Made by a program: the position numbers and the translations under genes. From Phallusia fumigata (Eukaryota > Chordata > Ascidiacea > Phlebobranchia > Ascidiidae), in contig QXVZ01002140.1 in assembly GCA_008931825.1 (NCBI GenBank), forward strand, positions 1 to 23,141: a stretch of 23,141 bases of DNA, in the 5' to 3' direction. Under the pieces are notes generated by a model that did no database searches, was not told the DNA's origin, and was given only the letters and a program-made list of their open reading frames with translations. Shown here piece by piece: positions 10,909 through 22,000 of the stretch. Numbering within the stretch: position 1 is the first letter of the stretch; each line of letters starts with the position of its first letter.

Positions 10909-11558
10909 CAGGGGTGCACAACTAAGCGCGTTTTATGAGGCCCAGCACATATATGTTAAAGTGTATGTATTAGCGGCCGTGCATTGATAGAAACTTCTTA
11001 GCTGAATAAAAAACATTTTAGAACCAGAAAGTCAACAAAAAAGATATTTTGTAAAAGGAATTAATGGGATATTACCGATTACACTCATTTCTTTGTAAAA
11101 TGTAATTAATCAAAAACAACTGGGACTCACTGGCGTCCCATAGGCGTAGAGTAAGCGTTAGCCGGGTGGCGGGACCAGGTTTTTTAGGCAAGTTGGTGGC
11201 CACCTCATTTTTAGTTCTTTTCATGGTCATTTCGTGCAGGTATAGGCTGCTATTTGCAAAAAAACGAAAGGTAATTAGAAATTCGTTTGTTTAAAAATTC
11301 GACCGATAAGGTTACAAAACTACGTGATGCACACAAAAAGTATAAAGCAGGGGAGTTTGTGACAGACCAGCTTTTCTATTACTTTGACCGATGGGCCGTG
11401 TTGGTGTGAACAAGAACTACCAGACAAATCACACTAGCTTCAAGCTTTAGCAAAATGGTCAAGAGAATAATGAATGGTTTATGATGTACTTATTTGTGAT
11501 AACATCTAGCGGGCCAGCAGAATAAAAGGCTTTGCGTTCCGCAGTTTGCCCACCCATG
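10909..11558. mobile_element. Probable second hAT-like element nested in the first
   Basis: Left end CAGGGGTGCACAAC at 10909; right end GTTTGCCCACCCATG ending at 11558. The reverse complement of the right end agrees with the left at about 11 of the first 13 positions. Flanks CTATGGAG and GTATAAAG agree at 5 of 8 positions, a degraded target duplication at best. It lies wholly inside the 10802-12485 element. No coding capacity is seen. Confidence 0.45.
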
Positions 11559-11958
11559 GTATAAAGTTTTGGTATGTTATGGCGGTAGGACTTTAAACTC
11601 GCAATTGTTTGCCAGTTAATCCACGCTCATTGTTACATTACAATGATACGGTAATGAACGATAAATATAAAACGCGACTGGCATACTTAATCCAACGCTT
11701 AAGTTTCAGATCGCTGCATCACATTGTTCTTGATCAGCTTATATTGAGCAACAACTATGCAATATGCAAGAAAGCAATATTGTTAAAGAATTTAAAACAA
11801 CAGAACTAAAGTTCTTGTGGTTACATTCGTCCTTACGCGTACGTAAGTACCGCAGTGCATTCGTGACTTTATATTTCTACATTTAGTTACGTGCCGTTTA
11901 AAAAAACTCTATTGGAGTTTTAGTAACTTCACGCGTAGATACCCGTACCCAAGGATTG

Positions 11959-12064
11959 CAGTATGATACGGTACGTTTTGAGTTGAGTGTACCACGTACC
12001 GCATAACGAAGAGCGTACCGTACCCCACCTTTTGCTGACTTTTACTGCGTACCGTATCGTACTG
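11959..12064. mobile_element. 106-bp palindromic element with 17-bp inverted ends
   Basis: CAGTATGATACGGTACG at 11959-11975 and CGTACCGTATCGTACTG at 12048-12064 are inverted repeats with one mismatch in 17. The interior carries further GTACCACGTACCGC and GCGTACCGTACC motifs. This is the form of a miniature inverted-repeat element or a strong hairpin. No clear target duplication was found. Confidence 0.55.
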
Positions 12065-12757
12065 CCATCTTTGTCTGTTCCACTGTCGAATTCTCATAAG
12101 TGTCTTTAGCTGTTGAAAACGCTATTTGGTCTCGGTAGGATATTAGTTTAGTTTTTTGTTGGTAACTAATAAAACAGCGTTTTTTCGTGTTTTTCGACAA
12201 GTTCTGTCAATAGATTGTATGGTGACGTGTATTTCTCACCTCACATTTTATGTAATTCGGTGCCTATGTGACGGCCGGTGGTAATATAAAGTCGGTGATG
12301 CGCCCGGCAACAGTTCCTAACTGTATTTTGGCTATCCGCCACAGGTGCCTCCATATGTGTGTAATTCCCAATTGAAACTAATAAATTCCAAACATAAACT
12401 TTGGTTATAATAAGTTTTGTGGTGCCCCCCTTCACTTGATGCCCTTAGCACGTGACTATATTGATTAATGGTTAATCCAGCCCTGCTCGCATTAAAGTGT
12501 AACGTCAGTCAACGAGTGTTTTTGCAGCCTTACTGGAATGAATCAACCTTTTTCGCATTTGTGTTTCCGTTCTTGCTTAACGTCACGCTTCGTTAAGCGC
12601 GCTTTAAGGAACTGAAACAATACTCTCGACTGAATCTAGAAGGTACTAAAACTGGTACAGCATGCATCGTTTATAGATTAGTATTAAAAACGCTGTAGTA
12701 AAGGTTTTGTTTTGCTGCAACTAAAAGTACTTTCATTTCTTTTCTAAGCTTGTCTAG

Positions 12758-12853
12758 GGTTGTTTGCTTTGTTAACAGTTTGATGTCTGAACTCTGAAGG
12801 GACAAGTATTTTCTTTTTCTTTGTAAGGTTGTTTGCTTTGTTAATAGTTTGAT
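12758..12853 (+). repeat. 27-bp direct repeat, 69-bp period, upstream of gene 2
   Basis: GGTTGTTTGCTTTGTTAACA begins the copy at 12758-12784; the copy at 12827-12853 differs at one of 27 positions (TTAATAG for TTAACAG). The pair sits 130-220 bp before the proposed gene 2 start codon, so it may lie in the promoter or 5' leader. A regulatory role is speculation. Confidence 0.6.
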
Positions 12854-12980
12854 ACCTAGCGCTATTGTTTACAGCAGAAAAAAGTTAAGTAAGTACTGCC
12901 ATAGCGTTTTATCGCCTGTACTGTGATGAATTGTTTTACAGGACTTAATTGTTTCACAGGACAAAAACGGATGAGCTGAT

Positions 12981-13066
12981 ATGTCCCATACTTCCAAAAT
13001 GGCTACGGTTGATTGGTTAGATCTTGTTAAAACCAACATGGACTTGTTTAAACGGAAACAGACCAG
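12981..13066 (+). CDS. Candidate first exon of gene 2
   Basis: ATG at 12981 (a second in-frame ATG at 12999) opens MSHTSKMATVDWLDLVKTNM and runs to ...KRKQT before a GTTTTT donor at 13067, ending in phase 2. The next well-supported exon (13987) needs exactly phase 2, and the joined product continues into the first strand of an RRM-like fold (CLLLQTSS). The donor is weak and the segment has no domain, so this rests on phase and position only. Confidence 0.42.
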
Positions 13067-16000
13067 GTTTTTACATTTATTAAGGGTTTTGTTGATGAGA
13101 TTAATTCGACCCATAAGTTTATACCTGCAGAAACAATTATGCTTTGAAATGCCAATAGTGGTAGCGATGCAGTGTAATGCAGGTATTAAATACACATTCA
13201 TTGCCAATTTGCAACAAAAGGAAGCGGTGTATGTGGAACAAACCTTTTGATTTAAGTTAAGTGGTCGTTATGTATGTGCAATGGCAATGTAGAAAAAATG
13301 GTCCCACAAACCAATAGCGTAGCCAGCTCAAATTTTTTGAAGGGGGCAAAGAAACTATCCTAATGTAAAACTTAGAGATTTTTTCCTGGAGTAGTCTACG
13401 TAAATGTACAATTGAAATTGGTGGGGGGGGGGAATTGGTGAACCAGCGGTGGCTAATCCGCGGCCCGCGGGCCAAATGTTGGCCTTCTTTGACACCACAA
13501 ATGCCATTGTTTCCACCACAAATGCCATTGTTTCGTTTTTTAACACATTCGAACTCGCGTAAAAACACGATCACAACGTAGAGAGCGATGATGCAACTTG
13601 CGTGCTGTTTTATTGTTTTATTTGTCATACAAAAGGGTAGAACACATATCTAGAATTAAATGTCGGTGTGAGAATTTTGTCTATTTTTGCATCAGCTAAA
13701 AAAGTGAAAACTTAAATACAAATTTCCTGTCGTTAAGTGGCCCGCCAAACAATTTGCGAATCGCATGTGGCTCTTCAGCCAAAAAGGTTGGACACCTATG
13801 ACTTAACCTGACTCGAGAGCAATAAAGCAGTTAACTCGAAAGTGGAATTATTGTAAGCACACATTGCCCAAAAATAACGATGGGTTTAAATGAACAACCA
13901 AACGCCTTTTAGAAGAACGTCAATCAGATTACGCAAGCAAGCTGCAAAGATTGTTCCAAAAATGATGTTCTGTTTGCAATTTGCAGATGCTTACTTTTGC
14001 AAACATCTTCTACTGTCCTAACTGATGATAACATTCGGGATTACTTCAAAAAACAACAATCGGCCGAAATTGAACATATTTTCCATTTACCTGATGGAAT
14101 TTTACTGGTGTTGGATAATGAAGAGGGTAATTTGGGTTTCTGCAAAGATTTTTGAATCTTATAGTTTCGCATTGAACCTCCGTTTGTTTTTCTTACAACA
14201 ATACAATTCATTTTATAGATAATACTACAGGACACGAATTCGTAACAGGTCCGAATGCACATGTTAAATTTCATCACAAGAAAATTACATAAATTTTTTT
14301 AATAACTGTATGTTTTAGTAAACGTATTGATTGTTATACATATTACTTTTATAGCTGTTACCAACATCTTTCTCAAAAAGAACATTCAAATTGCAAACGT
14401 GGAAATCGAAATATTTTACAAGCACATTCCCAAGTTTTGCAACGATCGTCTATTGCTGGAGGTAAACAAATAAACCACAGGAATTTTCCCAGTTTTTATA
14501 ACTTTGCTAATCGACATTTATTAAACAGGGTTCCTACGACGACATGGATTCAGTCAGAGAGTTGCTACATTGTTATGTTGATGACGCAGAAATCTCCATA
14601 ACGCTTCTCAGGACGTTAAATTATTCGGTCAAGTTTAGCAAAAGTATTGGTAAGTAGTCCTAAATTCCCCCATATTAAATGAAGGAAATTTTGGAAATTT
14701 AGTAAGCCCTTCTGTTATATTACACACAAAATATACCACAAAAAGAACAATTGTTCAGTGTTTACGGTTATCAACACGACTAAATTTGTTTCGTAGATGT
14801 TTGGAAGATTGTACAGGACATTGCATCGACCGATCTTCCGGAAATCAAACCTACGGTACATATTTTCCACAGTTTTCTCACACGACTCTACACACGTTTT
14901 ATTTAACTCGTGTATTTCAATAATTATCCTTTATTAAACAAACTCCGTTAATTGGTAAAGCACGCACTCTCACAGTGACTGAACCCATTTATGCGAGGGA
15001 CATTTTTGCTTACCACCATTCTGATATGAATCCGAATAGTAAACGGTGTCGACAAAATGTAGCAGACAAATGGCTAATATCAATGTTTTAAAAACGTGTT
15101 CCACAGCTTTATATTAGGGAATATTGGTCCCTCTATCACTAAAAGCTCATACAGGTTCAACCTTTATCTTTCGTTTTTTGTTCTTGAAGACTTGAATATA
15201 ATTTTTTGTCATGAAATTTTCGGTTAAGTTGAGTTGGGGTATTTCGCTTGGTAAAGGAAGTCTCGCCTGCACAATACCACTAAAGCGATTGTCCGACAAT
15301 GGATGGAAATTGACAGGTGATGGATATAATGATAATATTGTGCACTTAGTTTTGTTTGACCAAATTTGAACTTAAAAAATCTACATTAAGTCATTCCGAT
15401 GCGGAATGGTTTGGCCTCGGAGCCCCAAGGTAGTTTTGCCAGCTCCGAATATGTGACATTCTACGGGCTAAATGGGCTTCACAAACCCAAGCTGTTTTTG
15501 CTTTGTAAATAATTGTCCATCAGCATTTGTGGATTTGGAGGTTATAACACCTTGACGGAAAGACATCGAACTTACACGTGTGTGTAATAGAGAAATCCAC
15601 TTTATTAGAAGTGCCAAAAAAGTTCATTCCCATGTTGGATCTTTTTGGGGTGTGATACTGTTGATTGATATCGTAACTTCAAACAAATAGTTAGGTGAAG
15701 TACGTGTTAAAAAGGTTTGAGCAAATTTTTCGTATTGTTGCATCGACATAAATGCAAAATAATCATTAAAAATATTTGTGCTGTTATGCGGCTATCATAT
15801 TCATAGCTTATACTTTCCGGTTTTATTAAACATTTTTATTTTGTTTCCTATACACAAACTTATTACACGATTACCAACAAAAGTAACGCCCAACCAATTT
15901 ATTGTTTCCATCAGGCGTACCCCGTTTGTCGGACTGATTGCTTGCTAGTCAGCAACTTGACAAAAAATGTGAAAACATCTTCAATAAAGTTGGCATTTAA

Positions 16001-19000
16001 GAAGATTGGGGGAGAGGTGACAAAAGTCGAAAAAATGATAAACGACACTGATGCAATTGTTTACTTTGCCGACTATCGATGTAAGAGTTACTTTATTTGT
16101 ATTAGGCCATTAATAAGAGGATCACCCCATTTAAGAAATTAGTTTTTTATAGTGTCACATCAAATACTACACAATGAAAATTTTGATAGGTGAGTGACCA
16201 AAATCAAAACTTACGAAAATGTTTTCAGGTGCTAAAAATTTTGCAGAAAGAGGAAAGACGAAAGCGGTATTAGTTGGACAAAATCCTATAAAAGTACAAT
16301 TGCATTTTCGCAACCTTACTGACGTGGACGAGTCAAGCGACCCTGACGATTCCGTTCATTTCCTTGATTTAAGCGAGTTGGATGAAAAAAATTTGCTTGT
16401 TACGCCCGAAATTAAAACAAAGAAAGTGCGGAAGAAAGCAAATCAAGGTTTGTTGGTTTGAAAAGGTTTGTTTGTTGCCTGCTAATTAAAAAACACGTAA
16501 TGCTTTTATTTTTACTTTCTCTTACCAATCTTGTAGATGAACTCTCTGTCATACAGGCTTTATAATAGTTTAGTTTGACCCCATGGTTCCCATCAAGCAG
16601 TTCCCACAAGAATTGTATGTGTAATTATGTACTATTTGAAATGACGGTTTAAACCTTTTAAATGAATAGAGAATCTGTTTGATAGGATGAAATGTGTAAA
16701 GTGTGAAGACTGGGCCACTGTGGTGTGTTGTGTAGCCAATAGCCATACAGCCTTAAGGTTATCCTGCTGCTCTCCAAAACGTTTTTTTATTTTAAAATAA
16801 CGTCCTATTGGAAAAAAAATTACATATGACTTGACTTGAGTTTGGCAGATTGTCATTTGCTGGTTCTGTATTTTTGTGAATGTTTTAACGTAAAACTAAC
16901 CCTATCTTTCAGGCAAAGTATCGAAAAAAATCTAATTGCCTTAGGGTTGCTCAGAGGTGCCCAAGAAGATCATGTAAAGAAGTTCCAGACTCGGCTACCA
17001 GCCGATCAAGACGTCGTTCTATTTGCACAAAAGTGGAAGAAAGGTTTAGAACCATTGCACGACCAACTTACTGGCCTCGCTGATCTTGCTGACGTTGGCT
17101 TGCCCTCGAAGTCCTCTTTTACGAAGCAGGAGCCATCGTTTATCTTTCGACCCTGTCAGGTATTGATGGCTAAGTCTTCATAATATTGTGTCTGTTGTAC
17201 GCAAGCGCAAGCTACATTTCGGTTAGACCGTGGAATGCAGTGTTTTAAAACAATTCCTGTGCGCGGGTAAAGTACACGTCATGTCCGAATATTTTGTACC
17301 TCATGGTGACGTAACAAATAAACGGAGACCGGATAGGCAATCGAAATTACTTTGAAAAGTCGTGATTCAGTGGCATGATGTGTGTAATTCGTTCTCTTGC
17401 AAGTGTAAAGATAAATATATTACGTTTTTCAACGTGTTTACAAAAGAACGTTTTAATTTTTTTGTTGTGTGAACGGGGACATGTATAGCCCAACAAATAC
17501 AGTGGTACTCAATTTAAAGTAAGTACACCGGGTCCGTACCAAGGCTTTGTTTTCTGGTTCTAAAGGATCTGTCGCCGGAATTCAATCTCAGCCAGCAAAT
17601 GTTTGAAGAGAAATGCATGGAGATCGCGACCAATTTTTTTGACAAATTTACCTCCGAGTCGATGCAGTTAGAACATATTAGTTTATTGAAGCTTCGACAT
17701 TCAATGAATTGGAACGAGGATGGCGAAATTATTGATGTGCGTGTGACAGAAGAACAACTAATTACAGTTCTTGTAAGGTGATTTTATGAGGATAGATTTG
17801 TGCCTAAGATTTTTTCACCCCAGAGTAGAAATAAACCCACTACAAGGGAATTTGTGGTTTTCTAATTCGTACTGAGCAAAAACCGTAAAAGTTTAAAATT
17901 ATTTCAATTTTATTAAACGGGATTTATGTTTTTGAGTAAATTTTAATAAACGGGATTTGTTTCATAATTTAGAAAATTGTAGATGTTCTTGGCTGCTGCG
18001 AGTAAGCTCAAAGATCCAACTATTTTCGGCAAAGCTTTACTGCAATATTTGAACAAATAATTATGAGAGTTTTACTTCGGTGTAAATAAAGAAATGCCAC
18101 CGAACATATCGAATTAAAACATTTTTAACAAACAATACGCCAACTCTAAACCATACAAGATTCCATTATTCCTCTGTACCAAGAGGGTCTTTATCCTTGT
18201 TAACTTTAGATGGAGTGAGAGGGAAGAAGGACACGTTAAAGTAACGGGAACAATTGATGACGTGTCAGCGATGAAGGACTTTCTTGAGTTAAATTGCAAT
18301 GACGAGATAGAAACCGCGATTGTATATGACCATTCTTTTCGGTATGTTTTATGATGTTTGCATCCGTCGGATTTTGGCAGCCTAATGATGTTTTTGTTAA
18401 AGAGCCATACTTGAGATCAATATAGTTGAGGAGGTTAAACGCAGTCTGCAAGGAAAAGTTGAGATTAGGACGGAGTGGAAAAAGGAAGATGATAGTGGAA
18501 AGATTATTTTAAAAGGAACCAGAAGAAACGTGGAAGAGGCAAAATCGAAAATGATCGCAGAACTCTTGGTAATACATGTCGCATGAACTACCTAATTTAT
18601 TGATTAAGTTAAATGCCACCCCAACATACCAAACAACAGTGCGTCGAGGTCTGGAAAATACTGCAATATTTTCTGTCCTAATGTACCACAACCAAACTTT
18701 CGTGTGTTGTAAAGCGACTTGTTTTTCGAAGTTTAACAATTTTAACAAATTTGAAGTAAAGAACGTATCAAGCCACTTGTATTTCAGGAGGTAGAAACGG
18801 AACCAATTCAGGAAGCTGGTTGTCGTTGGAAGTATCTCTTATCGGCACTAAAGGACAAAAATCGTGGAGCCGACCCAACGGTGGACGTGAGACAATTCAT
18901 CCAAGACGAATTTAAAAAGCGTAGCATATCCGGTATATTTTTCTTGTTAAAAAGTTACAACCATGCATTCAATTAAATTTCAACGCTCCAGGCCTAACGC

Positions 19001-22000
19001 CAGTCTTAGTAACGTTAATAAGGTGTCCAACCTAATGTGTACCTGGCCCCGGCTCAACATGGGTAATGGTTGTTGCGCCTCCTTTAAATATCCAAATTGT
19101 CGTGCATCCCACNAAATCACACAGTTAATTAACTTCCAACCAGCATTTTTAGTTTCTGTTTCAATAGCCACATACGCATTTTTATAGAGACCAGTAAGTG
19201 CTTAATACTTTGCCTATTTTTGTGACTTTTTTAAAACTTCTGACCAGAAATGGATTTACGAATGGAATAAAGATGCACTAACAGCTAAAACAAACACTCC
19301 AATACAAGTTACAGTTGAACAGGGCGATATTACAACAACAACCTGTGATGGAATAGTCAACACAACCATGGAATTTTTATTGTCAGGTACGTAAATATTT
19401 AGATGTATTTAATCACAAGTAGACTTTTAGGGCTTGTTAAACTTTGCAAGAGTTTTGATCAACCACTATATGAAAGATTTACCTGCATGTCGTTTCAAAA
19501 TTTTTAACATAGTTTAATAAGCTGAATTCAACGTACAAAATGTGGCAGCAGATTTGTAGTTCAATTATGCACAATTTGTCTTTAACAAAAATTTCCATTT
19601 ACTCTTGAAGGTACGGTGGGTGAAGCTCTAGTGGCCAAGGCAGGACAAAATATGGTCGAAGAATTAAAAAATCCTCAAATCGGCTCAACAGACAACATTC
19701 GAGTAACAACTGGTGGAAATCTATGTCAATACATTCTTCATCTCAATACACCCGGAGACATCAACAAACTTGAGAGCGTGCTCGGGGAATGTTTTTGTGA
19801 AGCTTCAAAACTGGGGATAAAGCATTTGGCAATTCCCGCAGTTGGTACTGGTAAGTTAAAAAAACTAAGCAGCTAACATTTTGCTGACCCCTTGGTTTGT
19901 GTTGTGAAAAAAATGTAAACAGCTAAGTAATAGTGTTTTAATTGGTCAGTTGTTAAAAAGCTGTTTTTGTTAACAAAAAGTTCGTTTTCTATAACATCAA
20001 TAGAAAAGCATATTCGGCAGAAATAGTTCCGTCAACAGAAATCTTGGTGTCACTACTAAAATTGTTGTTTTTAACAGAACATTTGGGATTTGATTCGTTA
20101 TTTTAACTAAGATTTGATAAAGAACTTCTTGTACTACAGCGGTGGTCGGCAAACTTTTTTACGAAGGCCCAAATTCTCCATTTAATCCTAACTGGAGGCC
20201 CACACAGCATAAAACGTTCCGTACAAACTAATACGAGATAACTGAGACAAGTTTGTTTCATAAAATTGCAATAAAAATGTCTCTTAACACTAACCAATTT
20301 TTTTGTGTATAAAACCACATTTTTAGTTGCTGAAATTCGCCAATTAAATTCATGTCGAGTACACTTTACTTTGCTATTCATGTGTTACANTACGAAGGCC
20401 CAAATTCTCCATTTAATCCTAACTGGAGGCCCACACAGCATAAAACGTTCCGTACAAACTAATACGAGATAACTGAGACAAGTTTGTTTCATAAAATTGC
20501 AATAAAAATGTCTCTTAACACTAACCAATTTTTTTGTGTATAAAACCACATTTTTAGTTGCTGAAATTCGCCAATTAAATTCATGTCGAGTACACTTTAC
20601 TTTGCTATTCATGTGTTACAGACCTTGCCTGATCTATCGCAATTCATTTGTTACATAACAATTATTTTTGTTTTGTCAAATAACTATTGTTCGTTTTAAC
20701 ACAATGCATCCCAACACAATGATTAATTGTCATGTCAAATAATTACCGTTTACATGTGGTGCAATGGAGTACGACTCCGCGTTTTGGCCCCGCCATCGCG
20801 TCAGGATCCAGCTCCCATAATACCACGCGGCCCATATAAGTAAGGTTTCCACGGCCCATTAAAAAGTACTAGGCGGCCCACAGTTTGCCGACCACTGTAC
20901 TAAAGTAACAACGCCTTTTGCCGTTCTTGTTACGCCACAAAACAGTTTGCGTCGGCATCTGAAAAAAGTTGAACTTGGCAGTTACCCTCCCCTGTCTGAA
21001 AATCTCCAATCGTTTTATTGTTTTGTTCCTTTTTGCTCGTAAGCAATGATATGCTGCGGTTTAATATTGTTTTTGTGTAGTACTCGATTTTATGCTTGTG
21101 CCCTTTGTACTTACGATTCAGTGTTTGCGGTAAAGCTTCTTTGCTTGTTGATTTCTTTACTTGTAGGTGGGATCGGTTTACAGAGTGGACAAGTCGCCAA
21201 ATGTATTGCTTCGGCTATTGAAAAATTTGGCAACAAAAAAAGATAAAATTAAAGAAGATCCAGGTCTACGTGTTTCGGAAAAACATGTTGCCCGACTTCC
21301 AACGAGAGTTGTCAACCTTGGTTTCTCGCAGCAAAGCTGTTCCTACCAAAGTACCCACCACTGGTAATAATATGCTTTTTACATAAAGTTTTTATATTTT
21401 TAATTCTTTGGTTCAAATCACCGTATGAGCGCCTGTAGTTGCTGGAACGATGCAAAACAATCAACTGTTGTTTACTGTTACACCGAAGACCCTCTCGATG
21501 ACATGTGTTGAAATAAGTACCGATTTTTGGCAATATCAAGAGGCTAATTATTCTCGAAATTAGAATGTATCAGCTACTGATTTGTTTGCAATTTGTATTT
21601 TGGTTTTTAATTTTTTCCAGATTACCAGCAAATGTCAAATAAGATGTCCTCCATTATACCAATGAAAACCTGTTACCCGAAACAAACATCTGTTCGCATC
21701 ACATTTTGTTCTTGGTTTTCTGCCGATGTTGACAAGGTAAATCTGAAGAGGGCGGTTAGTTGTACAAAATTTGAAAGGTCGTACGACTATACGAAGTGAA
21801 CACCTAAGCTATGCAGTAATCATCCACCGATACGTTATATAGCTATGCGATATATACACTAAGCTATAGGGGTCTCAAACACGCGGCCCGCGGGCCGCAT
21901 GCGGCCCCCTACGTGTTTTTGTGCGGCCCGCGAAGCATTCTAAAAGTGATTTTTTTCACTTGAGGCCGATTAAAGTGCCTCGCCAGAGAGTCAACATAAA

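Larger units (their letters stand above)
10794..12493. mobile_element. hAT-like DNA transposon remnant with perfect 8-bp target duplication
   Basis: The element spans 10802-12485. The left end is CAGGGCCGGATTAAGCCC and the right end is TTAATCCAGCCCTG, an imperfect inverted pair of the CAGGG...CCCTG kind typical of hAT elements. Subterminal sequences also pair (GATGCCCTAAGCAC near 10826 against GATGCCCTTAGCACG near 12439). CTCGCATT flanks it on both sides (10794-10801 and 12486-12493), the 8-bp target duplication expected of hAT. No transposase frame is visible, so it is nonautonomous. Other elements appear inserted inside it. Confidence 0.8.
8054..12980. other. Intergenic region between the two paralogues
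   Basis: About 4.9 kb with no gene I can support. From 8054 to 10793 there are poly-T and poly-C tracts and scattered short frames without family resemblance, apart from the hydrophobic minus-strand frame at 8913-9091. Positions 10802-12485 are transposon. No exon with the His-Tyr-Glu motifs of an ADP-ribosyltransferase domain was found here, so it does not supply a missing catalytic domain for gene 1. Confidence 0.6.
20137..20895. mobile_element. Nonautonomous hAT-like element
   Basis: Left end CAGCGGTGGTCGGCAAACT at 20137; right end AGTTTGCCGACCACTG ending at 20895. The reverse complement of the right end matches the left apart from a 3-base indel (CGG). GTACTA lies on the left flank and TACTA on the right, too short and shifted to prove a target duplication. 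Reported length is inflated because 20160-20389 and 20391-20620 are identical around an N. Confidence 0.6.
19851..21166 (+). other. Gene 2 intron (1,316 bp) carrying a hAT-like element
   Basis: GTAAGT donor at 19851, acceptor TTACTTGTAG ending at 21166, phase 1. Mostly the element at 20137-20895 plus a duplicated assembly segment. Confidence 0.8.

Noticed and set aside
12241..12435. Minus-strand frame at the right end of the large hAT-like element
   Set aside because: Covers subterminal repeat sequence of the element and shows no transposase motif.
13493..13533. Two-copy short repeat considered as a CRISPR-like array
   Set aside because: Only two copies with a one-base spacer, inside a transposon remnant in animal DNA.
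13257..13628. 123-codon minus-strand frame
   Set aside because: Spans a poly-G run, GC-rich transposon end sequence and a 21-bp-period repeat; composition explains the open frame.
14219..14248. Possible 30-nt exon (DNTTGHEFVT) between the RRM-like exons of gene 2
   Set aside because: Phase-compatible, but skipping it gives a better RRM fold (LVLDNEE joined to AVTNIFLKK), and its donor GTCCGA is poor.
15211..15303. Open stretch starting MKFSVKLSWGIS and ending at GTGATGG in the gene 2 intron
   Set aside because: It would leave phase 1, while the next exon (15915) accepts only phase 0 and the previous exon already ends in phase 0. No good acceptor precedes it.
20103..20612. Two identical minus-strand frames
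   Set aside because: They are the same transposon sequence duplicated across the N at 20390, not two genes.
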